64,000 nucleotides of DNA from Psychrobacillus psychrotolerans (GTDB lineage: Bacteria > Bacillota > Bacilli > Bacillales_A > Planococcaceae), in contig NZ_FOXU01000003.1 of NCBI RefSeq assembly GCF_900115805.1, positions 186,001 through 250,000 of the forward strand. Reading direction: 5' to 3'. Positions 8,753 through 17,669 of the stretch are shown here, one piece after another (positions within the stretch are counted from its first letter, which is position 1; every line of letters starts with the position of its first letter). Below the pieces are notes generated by a model, which ran no database searches, was not told where the DNA came from, and worked only from the letters and a program-made list of their open reading frames with translations. The position numbers and the translations under genes are program-made.

Positions 8753-10543
8753 ATGAATAATTTGATCGAACAAAAATGTTCCATCCTACCGGATGAACCA
8801 GGATGTTACTTGATGAAAGACCGACAAGGAACTATTATATACGTCGGCAAAGCTAAAATATTAAAAAATCGTGTACGCTCATATTTTAAAGGAGCACACG
8901 ATGGTAAAACACTCCGATTAGTGCAAGAAATTGTTGACTTCGAATATATCGTCACATCATCTGAGTTGGAAGCTTTAATACTGGAGCTCCACCTTATTAA
9001 AAAGCATGATCCAAAATACAATATTATGTTAAAAGATGATAAAACGTATCCATACATTAAAATTACTGCTGAAAAAGATCCTCGTCTGATTATTACAAGA
9101 CAGGTGAAAAAAGATAAGGGTAAATACTTTGGTCCATATCCCAACTCTCATGCGGCACATGAAACAAAAAAACTTCTAGATCGTCTATATCCACTTCGAA
9201 AATGTCAAAAAATGCCGAATAGAGTTTGTCTATACTACCATATGGGACAATGTTTAGCGCCATGTGTGAAAAAAGTAGAAGAGAATACTTATGAGACAAT
9301 TATTCAAGAAATAGCCAGCTTTTTAAATGGTGGGCATACGCAAGTGAAAAAAGAATTGGTTCAAAAGATGAATTCAGCTGCTGAGACACTTGAATTCGAA
9401 CGAGCAAAAGAGTATCGTGATCAGATTTCACATATCGAACAAGTGATGGAAAAACAAAAAATGACGATGAATGATTTCACGAGCAGAGACATATTTGGTT
9501 TCCATGTTGATAAAGGTTGGATGTGTGTTCAAGTATTTTTTATCCGACAAGGAAAGCTTATCGAAAGAGATGTGTCATTATTTCCGATCTTCCGGGATCC
9601 AGAAGAGGAATTCATCACATTTTTAGGTCAGTTCTATGCGAAGCCAGAGCATATTAAACCAAAAGAAATTTATGTTCCATTAACTACGGATCTTGACTTA
9701 GCTTCAAATCTTCTAGAAATGAAAGTTTTCGTTCCACAACGAGGCACAAAGAAAAATCTAGTCGAGTTAGCAGAAAAAAATGCAAAAATAGCTCTTACGG
9801 AGAAATTTCATTTAATCGAAAGACAAGAAGAGAGAACGATTGGGGCAGTTGAACAGCTTGGTGATTCCATGGGGATTGCACCTCCAATGCGTATAGAAGC
9901 TTTCGATAACTCGCATATTCATGGTACAGATGCTGTATCTGCAATGGTTGTATTTATTGATGGTAGATCAAGCAAAAAAGATTATCGTAAATACAAGACA
10001 AAAACGGCTGCCAAACATGATGATTATGGTGCTATGCGTGAAGTTGTACGGCGAAGATATACAAGAGTCTTGAAGGAGAATTTACCACTACCCGATTTAG
10101 TAATCATTGATGGTGGAAAAGGGCAAATAGAGGCAGCGCGCGAAATTATTGAGGATGAACTAGGTCTTGATATACCGATTGCTGGGCTTGCAAAGGACGG
10201 CAAGCATCAGACTTCTCAACTTATTTATGGTGATCCTTTGGAGATAATACCGATGAAGCGGACTAGCGAAGGTTTTTATTTGCTCCAACGAATTCAGGAT
10301 GAAGTCCATCGTTTTGCTATAACATTCCATAGACAACAGCGTGGAAAGCACACAATTGCATCTTCTCTAGATGGTATTGAAGGGATTGGTCCTCAACGGA
10401 AAAAGTTATTACTAAAACAATTTGGTTCTTTAAAGAAAATACAAGCTGCTAGCAAAGAAGAGTTAATGGCAGCAGGATTACCGAGTAAGCAAGCAGATTT
10501 AGTAATTGACCATTATCAGAAAAATGTATTGTCTTCTGAATAA
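8753..10543 (+). CDS. uvrC: UvrABC excinuclease subunit C
   Basis: This 596-residue protein makes both incisions in nucleotide excision repair after UvrAB loads UvrB on damage. Domain order is typical: an N-terminal GIY-YIG nuclease ([18 protein letters not shown], about residues 16-34), a cysteine-containing region ([13 protein letters not shown]), a UVR motif near residues 200-235, an RNase-H-like endonuclease domain ([18 protein letters not shown], then [10 protein letters not shown]), and a C-terminal helix-hairpin-helix pair. The only ribosome site is ACAGGTGAT directly after the trxA terminator, so some readthrough from trxA is possible. Confidence 0.96.
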   Translation: MNNLIEQKCSILPDEPGCYLMKDRQGTIIYVGKAKILKNRVRSYFKGAHDGKTLRLVQEIVDFEYIVTSSELEALILELHLIKKHDPKYNIMLKDDKTYPYIKITAEKDPRLIITRQVKKDKGKYFGPYPNSHAAHETKKLLDRLYPLRKCQKMPNRVCLYYHMGQCLAPCVKKVEENTYETIIQEIASFLNGGHTQVKKELVQKMNSAAETLEFERAKEYRDQISHIEQVMEKQKMTMNDFTSRDIFGFHVDKGWMCVQVFFIRQGKLIERDVSLFPIFRDPEEEFITFLGQFYAKPEHIKPKEIYVPLTTDLDLASNLLEMKVFVPQRGTKKNLVELAEKNAKIALTEKFHLIERQEERTIGAVEQLGDSMGIAPPMRIEAFDNSHIHGTDAVSAMVVFIDGRSSKKDYRKYKTKTAAKHDDYGAMREVVRRRYTRVLKENLPLPDLVIIDGGKGQIEAAREIIEDELGLDIPIAGLAKDGKHQTSQLIYGDPLEIIPMKRTSEGFYLLQRIQDEVHRFAITFHRQQRGKHTIASSLDGIEGIGPQRKKLLLKQFGSLKKIQAASKEELMAAGLPSKQADLVIDHYQKNVLSSE

Positions 10544-10556
10544 TCATATGTTATGG

Positions 10557-10586
10557 TTGTAACAATTTAATATTCACTATTATAAG
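10557..10586 (+). promoter_or_regulatory. promoter of the lysine riboswitch-lysC unit
   Basis: TTGTAA (10557-10562) and TATAAG (10581-10586; spacer 18) or TTATAA (spacer 17) lie just upstream of the riboswitch aptamer, giving a start near 10590. Confidence 0.5.
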
Positions 10587-10587
10587 T

Positions 10588-10765
10588 GAAGATAGAGGTG
10601 CGATTAGACATCAGTACTCAGCAGGAGGAAGGAAAGTTCCTAGAATAGCTGAAGAAAGGGTTTTTCGCCGAAACATAGAATAGCTTTTCCTATTCTGTTG
10701 TTGGTTCTGCATTTAATAGATGTAGGATTGTCAGAATTTGATATTCTGGAGGGCTATCTCACATG
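10588..10765 (+). promoter_or_regulatory. lysine riboswitch (L box) aptamer controlling lysC
   Basis: The leader carries the conserved L-box segments in order: GAAGATAGAGGTGCGA at the 5' side, AAAGGG...TCGCCGAA in the middle, a TGCATT..ATGTAGGATTGTC region, and GGAGGGCTATCTC closing the P1 stem. It is followed by a terminator 28 bases later and by lysC. In L boxes, bound lysine stabilises the aptamer and favours termination, so aspartokinase expression falls when lysine is plentiful. The element fills the 309-base gap between uvrC and lysC. Confidence 0.95.
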
Positions 10766-10793
10766 GACAGATTTTTTGGACCGTGTATGAGAC

Positions 10794-10827
10794 AATGCTT
10801 TTCACAATATGTGAAAAGCATTTTTTA
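10794..10827 (+). terminator. riboswitch-controlled terminator before lysC
   Basis: AATGCTTTTCACA and TGTGAAAAGCATT form a perfect 13-bp stem with a 3-base loop, followed by a T tract. It is the expression platform of the lysine riboswitch. Confidence 0.93.
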
Positions 10828-10858
10828 ATCCTTTCAGTTAATAAGGGAGCGGATGATC

Positions 10859-12088
10859 ATGACTAAAATTGTAATGAAATTTGGCGGTACTTCGGTTGAA
10901 TCAACTGAAAAGATTACAGATGTTGCTAATCGGGTAAAAGGTGAAAAAGAAAATGGTCATGATATTGTGGTTGTTGTATCCGCAATGGGTAAAGCGACAG
11001 ATGAATTATCAAAATTGGCTTTCGAATTAGCAGATTCACCGTCCAAACGTGAAATGGACATGCTTTTATCTTCTGGGGAGCAAGTTACAATGGCATTGCT
11101 TTCTCTCAAGTTAAACGCAATTGGAGTAGAAGCCATTTCTCTCACAGGTGCTCAGGCAGGTCTGATAACAGATAGTGTACATAGAAATGCAAAAGTAATG
11201 AAAATGGATCCTTCAAAAATTGATGGATTACTTGCAGCGAATAAAGTAGTTATTGTAGCTGGTTTTCAAGGAATATCTGAAGCAGGAGAGATTACTACAC
11301 TTGGCAGAGGAGGATCTGATACAACTGCTGTAGCTATTGCTGCTTCTATTGAAGCAGAAATTTGCGATATTTATACAGATGTAGACGGTATTTACACGTC
11401 TGATCCTCGCTATATTGAAAGTGCGCGTAAACTGGAACAGCTTGAATATGACGAAATGTTGGAACTCGCTAATTTAGGTGCGGGAGTATTACATCCACGT
11501 GCAGTTGAATTTGCTAAAAATTATAAGGTTCCATTAAGAGTGCGCCCGAGCTTTAAAGATGGAGAAGGAACGATTTTGAAGGAGGAAGTAGATGTGGAAA
11601 ATAATTTAGTAGTTCGTGGAGTGGCATTTGAATCAGATATCGTCCGATTGACTATAGAATACGAAATACCTTTTAATGGTTCTCTCGCTTCTATTTTTAC
11701 GACTTTAGCAGCAAATCATATAAACGTAGATATTATTGTGCAGTCGATAGTAGAAGGGGTGAAACCTGCAGTATCCTTTTCTATTAAAAAGGAATCCTTG
11801 TCTGAAGCGATAACAGTTTTAGAGACACACAAACAAGCACTAGGCTTTACTTTCGCAGATTTTGAAGTTGGTCTTTCAAAGGTTTCTATTGTCGGTTCGG
11901 GAATGGTATCGAATCCCGGGGTAGCAGCTCAAATGTTTGATCGATTAAGAAAAGAAAATATTCCTGTGAAAATGGTAAGTACTTCAGAGATAAAAGTGTC
12001 AGTCGTTGTACCCCAACAAAATATGATCGAAGCAGCAAATGCCTTACATGATGAATTTGAACTTGCACTAACTCATCAATCCGTATAA
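10859..12088 (+). CDS. lysC: lysine-sensitive aspartokinase (aspartokinase II, alpha and beta)
   Basis: This 409-residue aspartate kinase catalyses the first step of the lysine, threonine, methionine and diaminopimelate pathway. The kinase domain starts with VMKFGGTSV and includes GRGGSDTTAVAIAAS; two ACT domains follow from about residue 265. An ATG at 10853 also exists, but AAGGGAGC is better spaced for 10859. An in-frame GTG with a strong AAGGAGG lies at codon 246, matching the internal start that makes the beta subunit in B. subtilis. Control by the upstream lysine riboswitch supports the lysine-sensitive isozyme. Confidence 0.95.
   Translation: MTKIVMKFGGTSVESTEKITDVANRVKGEKENGHDIVVVVSAMGKATDELSKLAFELADSPSKREMDMLLSSGEQVTMALLSLKLNAIGVEAISLTGAQAGLITDSVHRNAKVMKMDPSKIDGLLAANKVVIVAGFQGISEAGEITTLGRGGSDTTAVAIAASIEAEICDIYTDVDGIYTSDPRYIESARKLEQLEYDEMLELANLGAGVLHPRAVEFAKNYKVPLRVRPSFKDGEGTILKEEVDVENNLVVRGVAFESDIVRLTIEYEIPFNGSLASIFTTLAANHINVDIIVQSIVEGVKPAVSFSIKKESLSEAITVLETHKQALGFTFADFEVGLSKVSIVGSGMVSNPGVAAQMFDRLRKENIPVKMVSTSEIKVSVVVPQQNMIEAANALHDEFELALTHQSV
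11579..11596 (+). promoter_or_regulatory. internal ribosome binding site and GTG start for the LysC beta subunit
   Basis: AAGGAGG (11579-11585) is eight bases before an in-frame GTG (11594-11596), which is codon 246 of lysC. Initiation there would give a 164-residue C-terminal polypeptide made of the ACT domains, as in the known alpha2beta2 aspartokinase II of Bacillus. Confidence 0.7.
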
Positions 12089-12169
12089 TATTTTTATGTT
12101 AAAATTCATTTTCTATTAACTATTTGAATCTGTTAAAAAGGTTTTCACAATAGTTTCACTATTAAAGAG

Positions 12170-12215
12170 GGGTAACAGGAAAAGTCGTATGCGACTATCC
12201 CGTTACCCTTTTGTT
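12170..12215 (+). terminator. terminator of lysC, overlapping the yslB stop
   Basis: GGGTAAC pairs with GTTACCC, with an inner AGTCG/CGACT stem, then a T-rich run. The right arm contains the stop codon of the opposite-strand yslB gene. Confidence 0.8.
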
Positions 12216-12616
12216 TTAGAATCCCATTTTATTTGCAAAGAGACAAGGCCATTCTTTTTTACTTCTTCGTCATAACATTCGGTTAAAAAACCAGTAATCT
12301 TTTGTTGTTGTTCAGCTAAAAAGCCTGCTTCTAATCGATGACTTCTACTTTGACCACTCTGAGGTAGATTATATGTACTTAGCGTATAGAAAGCGGAGTC
12401 TTTTGTAGTTTTTTCTAAATGTAAAGTGCCCCAGCCAGCTTCGTTGAAAAAAGTGATAGCTTCGTCCAATGAATATAGGGGAAATTTGCGGGCTAAATCT
12501 TTCCCTGCCCAATATAATATATCTTTTTCATGTTTTCCGAGAATAGAAGTAAGCACATGGTCTCTTAGTAACTCATATCCAAAGGAAGTTACATGTGAAT
12601 GTTCCTTTTCATTCAA
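12203..12616 (-). CDS. yslB: DUF2507 family protein YslB
   Basis: This 137-residue soluble protein matches the YslB/DUF2507 pattern (SFGYELLRDHVLTSILGKHEKD, then ILYWAGKDLARKFPL, then FFNEAGWGTLHL). Its position between lysC and sdhC is that of B. subtilis yslB. The TTG at 12616 is preceded by AAGAAGGG at seven bases; an upstream TTG at 12643 would add nine residues but has no ribosome site. The family resembles V4R/4-vinyl reductase-like small-molecule domains, but its function is unknown. Its terminator region is shared with convergent lysC. Confidence 0.8.
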   Translation of the reverse strand: MNEKEHSHVTSFGYELLRDHVLTSILGKHEKDILYWAGKDLARKFPLYSLDEAITFFNEAGWGTLHLEKTTKDSAFYTLSTYNLPQSGQSRSHRLEAGFLAEQQQKITGFLTECYDEEVKKNGLVSLQIKWDSKTKG

Positions 12617-12765
12617 GTAGCAACCCTTCTTTCCAAAAATCAATATTGCCTATTTATTTTATCATAAAAAAATTACAAATGGGGACTTGATTAGATTGTG
12701 ATTAATTTAACAATTTATTATCCGAAAAAGGTAAAGGAATCCATTTTAAAATAAGGAAAGATACC

Positions 12766-12794
12766 TTGACGCTCCAAAATGATGAGAGTACAAT
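12766..12794 (+). promoter_or_regulatory. sigma-A promoter of sdhCAB
   Basis: TTGACG, exactly 17 bases, TACAAT: a near-consensus promoter 108 bases before sdhC. The leader between promoter and gene contains no clear riboswitch or operator that I recognise. Confidence 0.8.
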
Positions 12795-12901
12795 GGATAT
12801 GTCATAAATACGTAACTTGATGATGTGAAATTTTTGAGAACTTTTGCTTTTTTGAGATAGTTTTCATTCTTTTCAGTCAGAAATTTGAGGGGGTAATTGT
12901 T

Positions 12902-13513
12902 TTGTCGAACGATCGCGAATTTTATTGGCGTCGACTGCATTCCTTACTTGGTATTATACCGGTAGGTCTGTTTTTAGCGCAGCATTTAGTAGTAAATCAC
13001 TTTGCTACAAGAGGAGCAGAAGCATTTAATAGTGCATCTCACTTCATGGAGAGTCTACCATTTCGATTAATGTTAGAAATCTTCGTAATTTATATTCCAT
13101 TAATGTTCCATGCATTTTACGGAATTTACATTGCATTTACTGCAAAAAATAATCCGAAGCAATTTGGAACGTTGAGAAACTATTTATTTATATTACAAAG
13201 ATTTACTGGCATTTTCTTAGTTGTATTTATCGCTTGGCATGTTTTTGAAACACGTTTCCAAGCTGCTATTGGAGCAAAAGAAGTTAATTTTAACATGATG
13301 GCAGAGATTTTATCTAACCCATGGATGTTAGGTTTCTATATTGTAGGTGTTGTTTCAGCCACTTTCCATTTAGCTAATGGTATTTGGTCATTCTTAGTTA
13401 GCTGGGGTATTACACAATCTGCAAGATCACAACAAATTGTTACTTATGTAACATTAATTATCTTCTTAGCGTTATCTGTAGTTGGCGTACAAGCTCTTCT
13501 AGCATTCGTTTAA
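12902..13513 (+). CDS. sdhC: succinate dehydrogenase cytochrome b558 subunit
   Basis: This 203-residue membrane anchor of complex II carries two b-type haems and passes electrons to menaquinone. Five hydrophobic helices are visible, with histidines suited to haem ligation (LHSLLG, AQHLVVNH, MFHAFYG, AWHVFE, FHLANG). The start is TTG with GAGGGGGT upstream, giving MSNDREFYWRRLHSLLG as in the Bacillus protein. First gene of sdhCAB. Confidence 0.95.
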   Translation: MSNDREFYWRRLHSLLGIIPVGLFLAQHLVVNHFATRGAEAFNSASHFMESLPFRLMLEIFVIYIPLMFHAFYGIYIAFTAKNNPKQFGTLRNYLFILQRFTGIFLVVFIAWHVFETRFQAAIGAKEVNFNMMAEILSNPWMLGFYIVGVVSATFHLANGIWSFLVSWGITQSARSQQIVTYVTLIIFLALSVVGVQALLAFV

Positions 13514-13562
13514 GAAACTTTAAAGTCGTTCAACTACTATTAAATTGAGGAGTGAGAATAGC

Positions 13563-15320
13563 ATGGCAAAAAGTAAACTGATTGTTGTCGGCGGTGGATT
13601 AGCTGGCTTAATGGCAACAATGAAAGCTGCCGAAGATGGCACGCACGTAGACCTATTTTCTATCGTTCCAGTAAAACGTTCACACTCTGTTTGTGCACAA
13701 GGCGGAATTAACGGAGCTGTAAATACTAAAGGTGAAGGCGATTCTCCTGCAGTACATTTAGATGATACTATATATGGTGGAGATTTCTTAGCAAATCAAA
13801 AACCAGTTAAAGCGATGACAGATGCAGCACCTGGAATTATAAGTTTGTTTGATAGAATGGGTGTTATGTTTAACCGTACACCTGAAGGATTATTAGATTT
13901 CCGCCGTTTTGGTGGGACAATGATGCACCGTACAGCATTTGCTGGTGCAACAACTGGTCAACAACTTCTTTATGCGCTGGACGAACAAGTTCGTCGTTTT
14001 GAAGTGGATGGTTTAGTAACGAAATTCGAAGGATGGGAATTCCTTGGAATAATTAAAGACAGCGAAGGCGTATGTCGTGGTATTAAAGCGCAAAACCTTC
14101 TAACTATGGAAATTCGAGCATTCCGTGGTGATGCTGTAATTATGGCTACTGGTGGCCCTGGGATTATTTTCGGGAAAACTACTAACTCTATTATCAACAC
14201 TGGTTCTGCTGCATCAATCGTATATCAACAAGGAGCATATTATGCGAACGGAGAATTTATTCAAATTCATCCAACTGCCATTCCTGGTGACGATAAATTA
14301 CGATTAATGTCTGAATCTGCTCGTGGTGAAGGTGGTCGTATTTGGACTTATAAAGACGGCAAACCTTGGTACTTCTTAGAAGAAAAATACCCTGCATACG
14401 GTAACTTGGTTCCTCGTGATATTGCAACACGTGAAATCTTTGATGTATGCGTTAACCAAAAACTTGGTATCAACGGAGAAAACATGGTTTATCTAGATCT
14501 TTCACATAAAGATCCACATGAACTAGATGTTAAACTTGGTGGTATCATTGAAATTTACGAGAAATTCACAGGTGATGACCCTCGTAAAGTACCTATGAAA
14601 ATCTTCCCAGCAGTTCATTATTCTATGGGCGGACTGTGGGTAGATGATAATCAAATGACTAATATTCCTGGATTATTTGCTGCAGGTGAATGTGATTTTT
14701 CACAGCATGGAGCTAATCGTTTAGGAGCTAACTCTTTACTTTCTGCCGTATTCGGCGGAAGTGTTGCAGGACCGAATGCAGTTAAATATATGAGTCATTT
14801 AAAAACTCATGCTATTGACATGGATGATTCTATCTTTGAAGCTGAACTTAAATTGGAACAAGAGAAGTGGGACAAGGTTATGTCTATGAAAGGTACGGAA
14901 AATGCGTACTTACTTCATAAAGAGCTTGGTGAGTGGATGACAGATAACGTAACGGTTGTTCGTTATAACGACAAACTTGAAGCAACAGACAAGAAAATCC
15001 AAGAACTTCTTGAACGTTTTGAAAATATTAATATGGATGATACACAACAATGGTCTAACCAAGGTGCATCATTTACACGTCAGTTAAAAAATATGTTATA
15101 TTTAGCACGCGTTATTACATTAGGTGCGCTTAATCGTAATGAAAGCCGTGGAGCACATTACAAACCTGATTTTCCGGAACGTAATGATGAAGAGTTCTTG
15201 AAAACAACAATGGCTAAATTTGATCCAGCTACAGGAGCTCCAGTATTCCATTATGAAGAAGTAGATGTATCACTTATTACACCTCGTAAACGCGATTATT
15301 CTGCGAAAGGGGATAATTAA
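13563..15320 (+). CDS. sdhA: succinate dehydrogenase flavoprotein subunit
   Basis: This 585-residue catalytic subunit oxidises succinate to fumarate. The FAD-binding dinucleotide fold is at the N-terminus (IVVGGGLAGLMATMKAAE), followed by HSVCAQGGINGA (the His-FAD attachment region) and active-site segments including RGEGGRIWTY and GANRLGANSLLSAVFGG. GAGGAG precedes the ATG at 13563. It overlaps functionally with sdhC and sdhB in one operon (49 bases after sdhC, two bases before sdhB). Confidence 0.97.
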   Translation: MAKSKLIVVGGGLAGLMATMKAAEDGTHVDLFSIVPVKRSHSVCAQGGINGAVNTKGEGDSPAVHLDDTIYGGDFLANQKPVKAMTDAAPGIISLFDRMGVMFNRTPEGLLDFRRFGGTMMHRTAFAGATTGQQLLYALDEQVRRFEVDGLVTKFEGWEFLGIIKDSEGVCRGIKAQNLLTMEIRAFRGDAVIMATGGPGIIFGKTTNSIINTGSAASIVYQQGAYYANGEFIQIHPTAIPGDDKLRLMSESARGEGGRIWTYKDGKPWYFLEEKYPAYGNLVPRDIATREIFDVCVNQKLGINGENMVYLDLSHKDPHELDVKLGGIIEIYEKFTGDDPRKVPMKIFPAVHYSMGGLWVDDNQMTNIPGLFAAGECDFSQHGANRLGANSLLSAVFGGSVAGPNAVKYMSHLKTHAIDMDDSIFEAELKLEQEKWDKVMSMKGTENAYLLHKELGEWMTDNVTVVRYNDKLEATDKKIQELLERFENINMDDTQQWSNQGASFTRQLKNMLYLARVITLGALNRNESRGAHYKPDFPERNDEEFLKTTMAKFDPATGAPVFHYEEVDVSLITPRKRDYSAKGDN

Positions 15321-15322
15321 TA

Positions 15323-16099
15323 ATGGTTACAGCAACGGAAACAAAAAAAGTGAAATTTGAAATTTTACGTCAAGATACACCTGAATCTACACCTTACTTT
15401 GAAAAATTTGAAGTAAATTACCGTCCAAATATGAATGTTATTTCTGCATTAATGGAAATTCGTCAAAATCCGGTAAATGTAGATGGGAAAGCTACTAGTC
15501 CTGTAACTTGGGATATGAACTGTTTAGAAGAAGTATGTGGAGCATGTTCAATGGTTATAAACGGTCGTCCACGTCAATCTTGTTCGGCTTTAATCGATCA
15601 ACTGACACAACCGATTCAATTGGCACCAATGAAAACATTCCCAGTAATACGTGATTTACAAGTAGACCGTTCGCGCATGTTTGATTCTTTGAAAAAAGTA
15701 AAAGCATGGGTTCCAATAGATGGTTCATACGATCTTGGAGAAGGACCTCGTATGCCAGAACGCAAACGTCAATGGGCATATGAATTGTCTAAATGTATGA
15801 CTTGTGGTGTATGTCTAGAAGCTTGTCCGAACGTAAACAGTGGTTCTAACTTTATGGGACCAGCACCACTTTCACAAGTACGTTTATTTAACGCACATCC
15901 AACTGGTTCTATGAACAAGGATGAGCGTCTAAATACAATTATGGGAGACGGTGGTCTTGCAAACTGTGGTAACGCACAAAACTGTGTAGTTGCTTGTCCA
16001 AAAGGTATTCCACTAACAACTTCCATCGCTGCTTTGAACCGTGATACAACTGTTCAAATGTTCAAAGACTTCTTCGGAAGCGACCGTATGGTTGATTAA
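15323..16099 (+). CDS. sdhB: succinate dehydrogenase iron-sulfur subunit
   Basis: This 258-residue protein has the three cluster motifs of complex II: an N-terminal 2Fe-2S site (CLEEVCGACSM and RQSC), and two C-terminal sites (CMTCGVCLEACP and CGNAQNCVVACPKG) for the 4Fe-4S and 3Fe-4S clusters. It carries electrons from SdhA FAD to SdhC haem and menaquinone. GGGGATAA upstream of the ATG lies in the sdhA end. The operon is followed by a GC-richer structured spacer and then a terminator. Confidence 0.97.
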   Translation: MVTATETKKVKFEILRQDTPESTPYFEKFEVNYRPNMNVISALMEIRQNPVNVDGKATSPVTWDMNCLEEVCGACSMVINGRPRQSCSALIDQLTQPIQLAPMKTFPVIRDLQVDRSRMFDSLKKVKAWVPIDGSYDLGEGPRMPERKRQWAYELSKCMTCGVCLEACPNVNSGSNFMGPAPLSQVRLFNAHPTGSMNKDERLNTIMGDGGLANCGNAQNCVVACPKGIPLTTSIAALNRDTTVQMFKDFFGSDRMVD

Positions 16100-16197
16100 T
16101 AGAAATGCGTAAGCGCCTTTGAGAGGTATACAGTCTAAGTACTCGACATCCTGTCGCAACGACTGCATGACCCGCTTCCTGTGGGCCTCCGACAAGT

Positions 16198-16248
16198 AAA
16201 TGGGAAGATTTGCAGTCCAACTTGTTTGGACGGAAAAGATTCCCATTT
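16198..16248. repeat. nested inverted repeat in a compositionally distinct spacer after sdhB
   Basis: AAATGGGAA (16198-16206) pairs with TTCCCATTT (16240-16248), and GTCCAA (16215-16220) with TTGGAC (16226-16231) inside it. The whole spacer from about 16100 to 16280 is richer in G and C than its surroundings and contains a second small hairpin (GTCG/CGAC near 16153). It has no T tract, so it is not a simple terminator. It looks like a dispersed REP-like element, but no second full copy is seen in this window. Confidence 0.45.
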
Positions 16249-16294
16249 AACCATGAGGGGAAGGCTCTGAAGCTAGACAATAGATAAAATCAGG

Positions 16295-16334
16295 AAATCT
16301 GTGTAGAATATTTTTATTCTATGCAGATTTTTTC
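16295..16334 (+). terminator. terminator of sdhCAB
   Basis: AAATCTG.TAGAATA pairs with TATTCTA.CAGATTT around a T-rich loop, then TTTTTT. It separates sdhB from the thioesterase gene. Confidence 0.9.
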
Positions 16335-16340
16335 TATCTC

Positions 16341-16366
16341 TGTTACAATAAATGAATATTCATTCA
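16341..16366 (+). promoter_or_regulatory. extended -10 promoter with FadR-type operator upstream of the thioesterase
   Basis: TGTTACAAT (16341-16349) is an extended -10 element. The 18-mer 16349-16366, TAAATGAATATTCATTCA, matches the FadR consensus at 16 of 17 fixed positions and covers the expected transcription start. Its core TGAATATTCA is a perfect palindrome. Confidence 0.7.
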
Positions 16367-16387
16367 TTTTAAAGGAGAGGTAATTAT

Positions 16388-16840
16388 ATGAGAGCTAAAT
16401 ACATAGAAGATATGGAGTTATGGGAATCTGATTTCCATTTTTATTCGGAAGTAAGTGTGCGTTTTTCGGAAACAGATATGTATGGTCATTTAAATAATAC
16501 GGTGACTTTTGCTTATTTTGAATATGCTCGTATTGAATACTTCAAGCATATACAGCTTATGAATGATTGGTTAAATCCAAAGGGAGAAAAAATACCAGTC
16601 GTCGCTGACTTGCAATGTGATTATGTAAAACAAGTATTCTTTGACGAAAAGCTCCGCATTTATGTGAAGGCAAATTCTATAGGCTCTTCTTCAGTGGATA
16701 TCCATTATATGGCCAAGAACGATAAGGATGAAATCGTCTTTACTGGACGTGGTTCTATTGTTCAAATTGAGAAGAAAACTGGTCGTGCAGCAAAGTGGTC
16801 TGAAGAGGAACGAGAAGTTTTTCAAAAGAGTATTAACTAG
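16388..16840 (+). CDS. ysmA: acyl-CoA thioesterase, hotdog fold (YsmA-like)
   Basis: This 150-residue 4HBT-type hotdog thioesterase has the signature VRFSETDMYGHLNNTVTFAYFEYARIEYF, with the catalytic aspartate in ETDMYGHLNN. It is predicted to hydrolyse acyl-CoA esters in the cytoplasm. It lies between sdhB and gerE, where B. subtilis has ysmA. AAAGGAGAGG precedes the ATG. The FadR-type box at its promoter suggests induction together with beta-oxidation, perhaps to free CoA when acyl-CoA accumulates; that role is inference. Confidence 0.88.
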   Translation: MRAKYIEDMELWESDFHFYSEVSVRFSETDMYGHLNNTVTFAYFEYARIEYFKHIQLMNDWLNPKGEKIPVVADLQCDYVKQVFFDEKLRIYVKANSIGSSSVDIHYMAKNDKDEIVFTGRGSIVQIEKKTGRAAKWSEEEREVFQKSIN

Positions 16841-16844
16841 CCGT

Positions 16845-16873
16845 CACCTACCATCCCCATGCTACATACGTTA
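16845..16873 (+). promoter_or_regulatory. sigma-K-type promoter of gerE
   Basis: CAC (16845-16847), 17 bases, then CATACGTTA (16865-16873) fits the mother-cell sigma-K pattern AC-N16/17-CATAnnnTA. It is 22 bases before gerE, a known sigma-K gene in B. subtilis. Confidence 0.7.
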
Positions 16874-16895
16874 GTAGGAGAGTGGATAGGGGGCT

Positions 16896-17126
16896 ATGGC
16901 ATTGTACGACAATAAACAGCATCGTTCGATTTTAACAAGTAGAGAACGTCAAATTTTTCAATTATTAGTAGAAGATAATTCTACGAAAGAAATTTCAACT
17001 TTGTTAACGATAAGCGAAAAAACAGTAAGGAACCATATTTCAAATACAATACAAAAACTGGGCGTTTCAGGTAGGTCACAGGCGATTGTAGAATTATTAC
17101 GATTAGGTGAACTATCGTTAAATTGA
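16896..17126 (+). CDS. gerE: spore-coat transcription regulator GerE
   Basis: This 76-residue protein is a stand-alone LuxR-type helix-turn-helix: LTSRERQIFQLL, STKEISTLLTISEKTVRNHI and QKLGVSGRSQAIVELLRLG. GerE acts late in the mother cell, downstream of sigma-K, to time coat-protein gene expression. Length and sequence match GerE rather than a response regulator, which would carry a receiver domain. GGATAGGGGG precedes the ATG. Its presence shows the organism sporulates. Confidence 0.95.
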   Translation: MALYDNKQHRSILTSRERQIFQLLVEDNSTKEISTLLTISEKTVRNHISNTIQKLGVSGRSQAIVELLRLGELSLN

Positions 17127-17204
17127 TATGATTCCTTGCCATTTTCCTCATAACACGTCACAATAATAGAAATAGGGTTATTGTTTTGAGGAGTGAAGGA
17201 ATAG

Positions 17205-17660
17205 ATGGCAGAAGATATAAATAAGACAATGTTAGACCAGGATCAAGTTGCTTTTTTAGAAAAAGAGCTTCGACATATATCTGGAATCATTAAACAAAAG
17301 GGTAGAGAAATACTAAGTACTTATACTATTACGCCTCCACAGTTTGTAGCGCTTCAATGGTTACTAGAGTTGGGTGATATGACTATCGGTGATTTATCCA
17401 ATAAAATGTATTTAGCTTTTAGTACAACAACGGATTTAATCGATCGTATGGAAAAAAGTGAACTTGTAAAGCGTATAAGAGATGAACAAGACCGTCGTGT
17501 TGTTCGTATACATTTATTAGAAGAGGGCGCTCGAATCATAGAAGAGGTTATAGATAAACGACAACAGTATTTAGAGGATGTACTTCAACATTTCGATCAG
17601 GCTGAAGTTGCAAATTTAGCAATATTATTAGAAAAATTACATCAAGAGATGAAGAACTGA
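17205..17660 (+). CDS. ysmB: MarR-family transcriptional regulator (YsmB-like)
   Basis: This 151-residue protein has the MarR winged helix: TPPQFVALQWLLELGDMTIG, DLSNKMYLAFSTTTDLIDRME and the wing KRIRDEQDRRVVRIHLLEEG. N- and C-terminal helices form the dimer interface. It sits between gerE and racE as ysmB does in B. subtilis, with GAGGAGTGAAGG before the ATG, and is 9 bases from racE, so the two are likely cotranscribed. Target genes and ligand are not evident. Confidence 0.88.
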   Translation: MAEDINKTMLDQDQVAFLEKELRHISGIIKQKGREILSTYTITPPQFVALQWLLELGDMTIGDLSNKMYLAFSTTTDLIDRMEKSELVKRIRDEQDRRVVRIHLLEEGARIIEEVIDKRQQYLEDVLQHFDQAEVANLAILLEKLHQEMKN

Positions 17661-17669
17661 GGAATTAAC

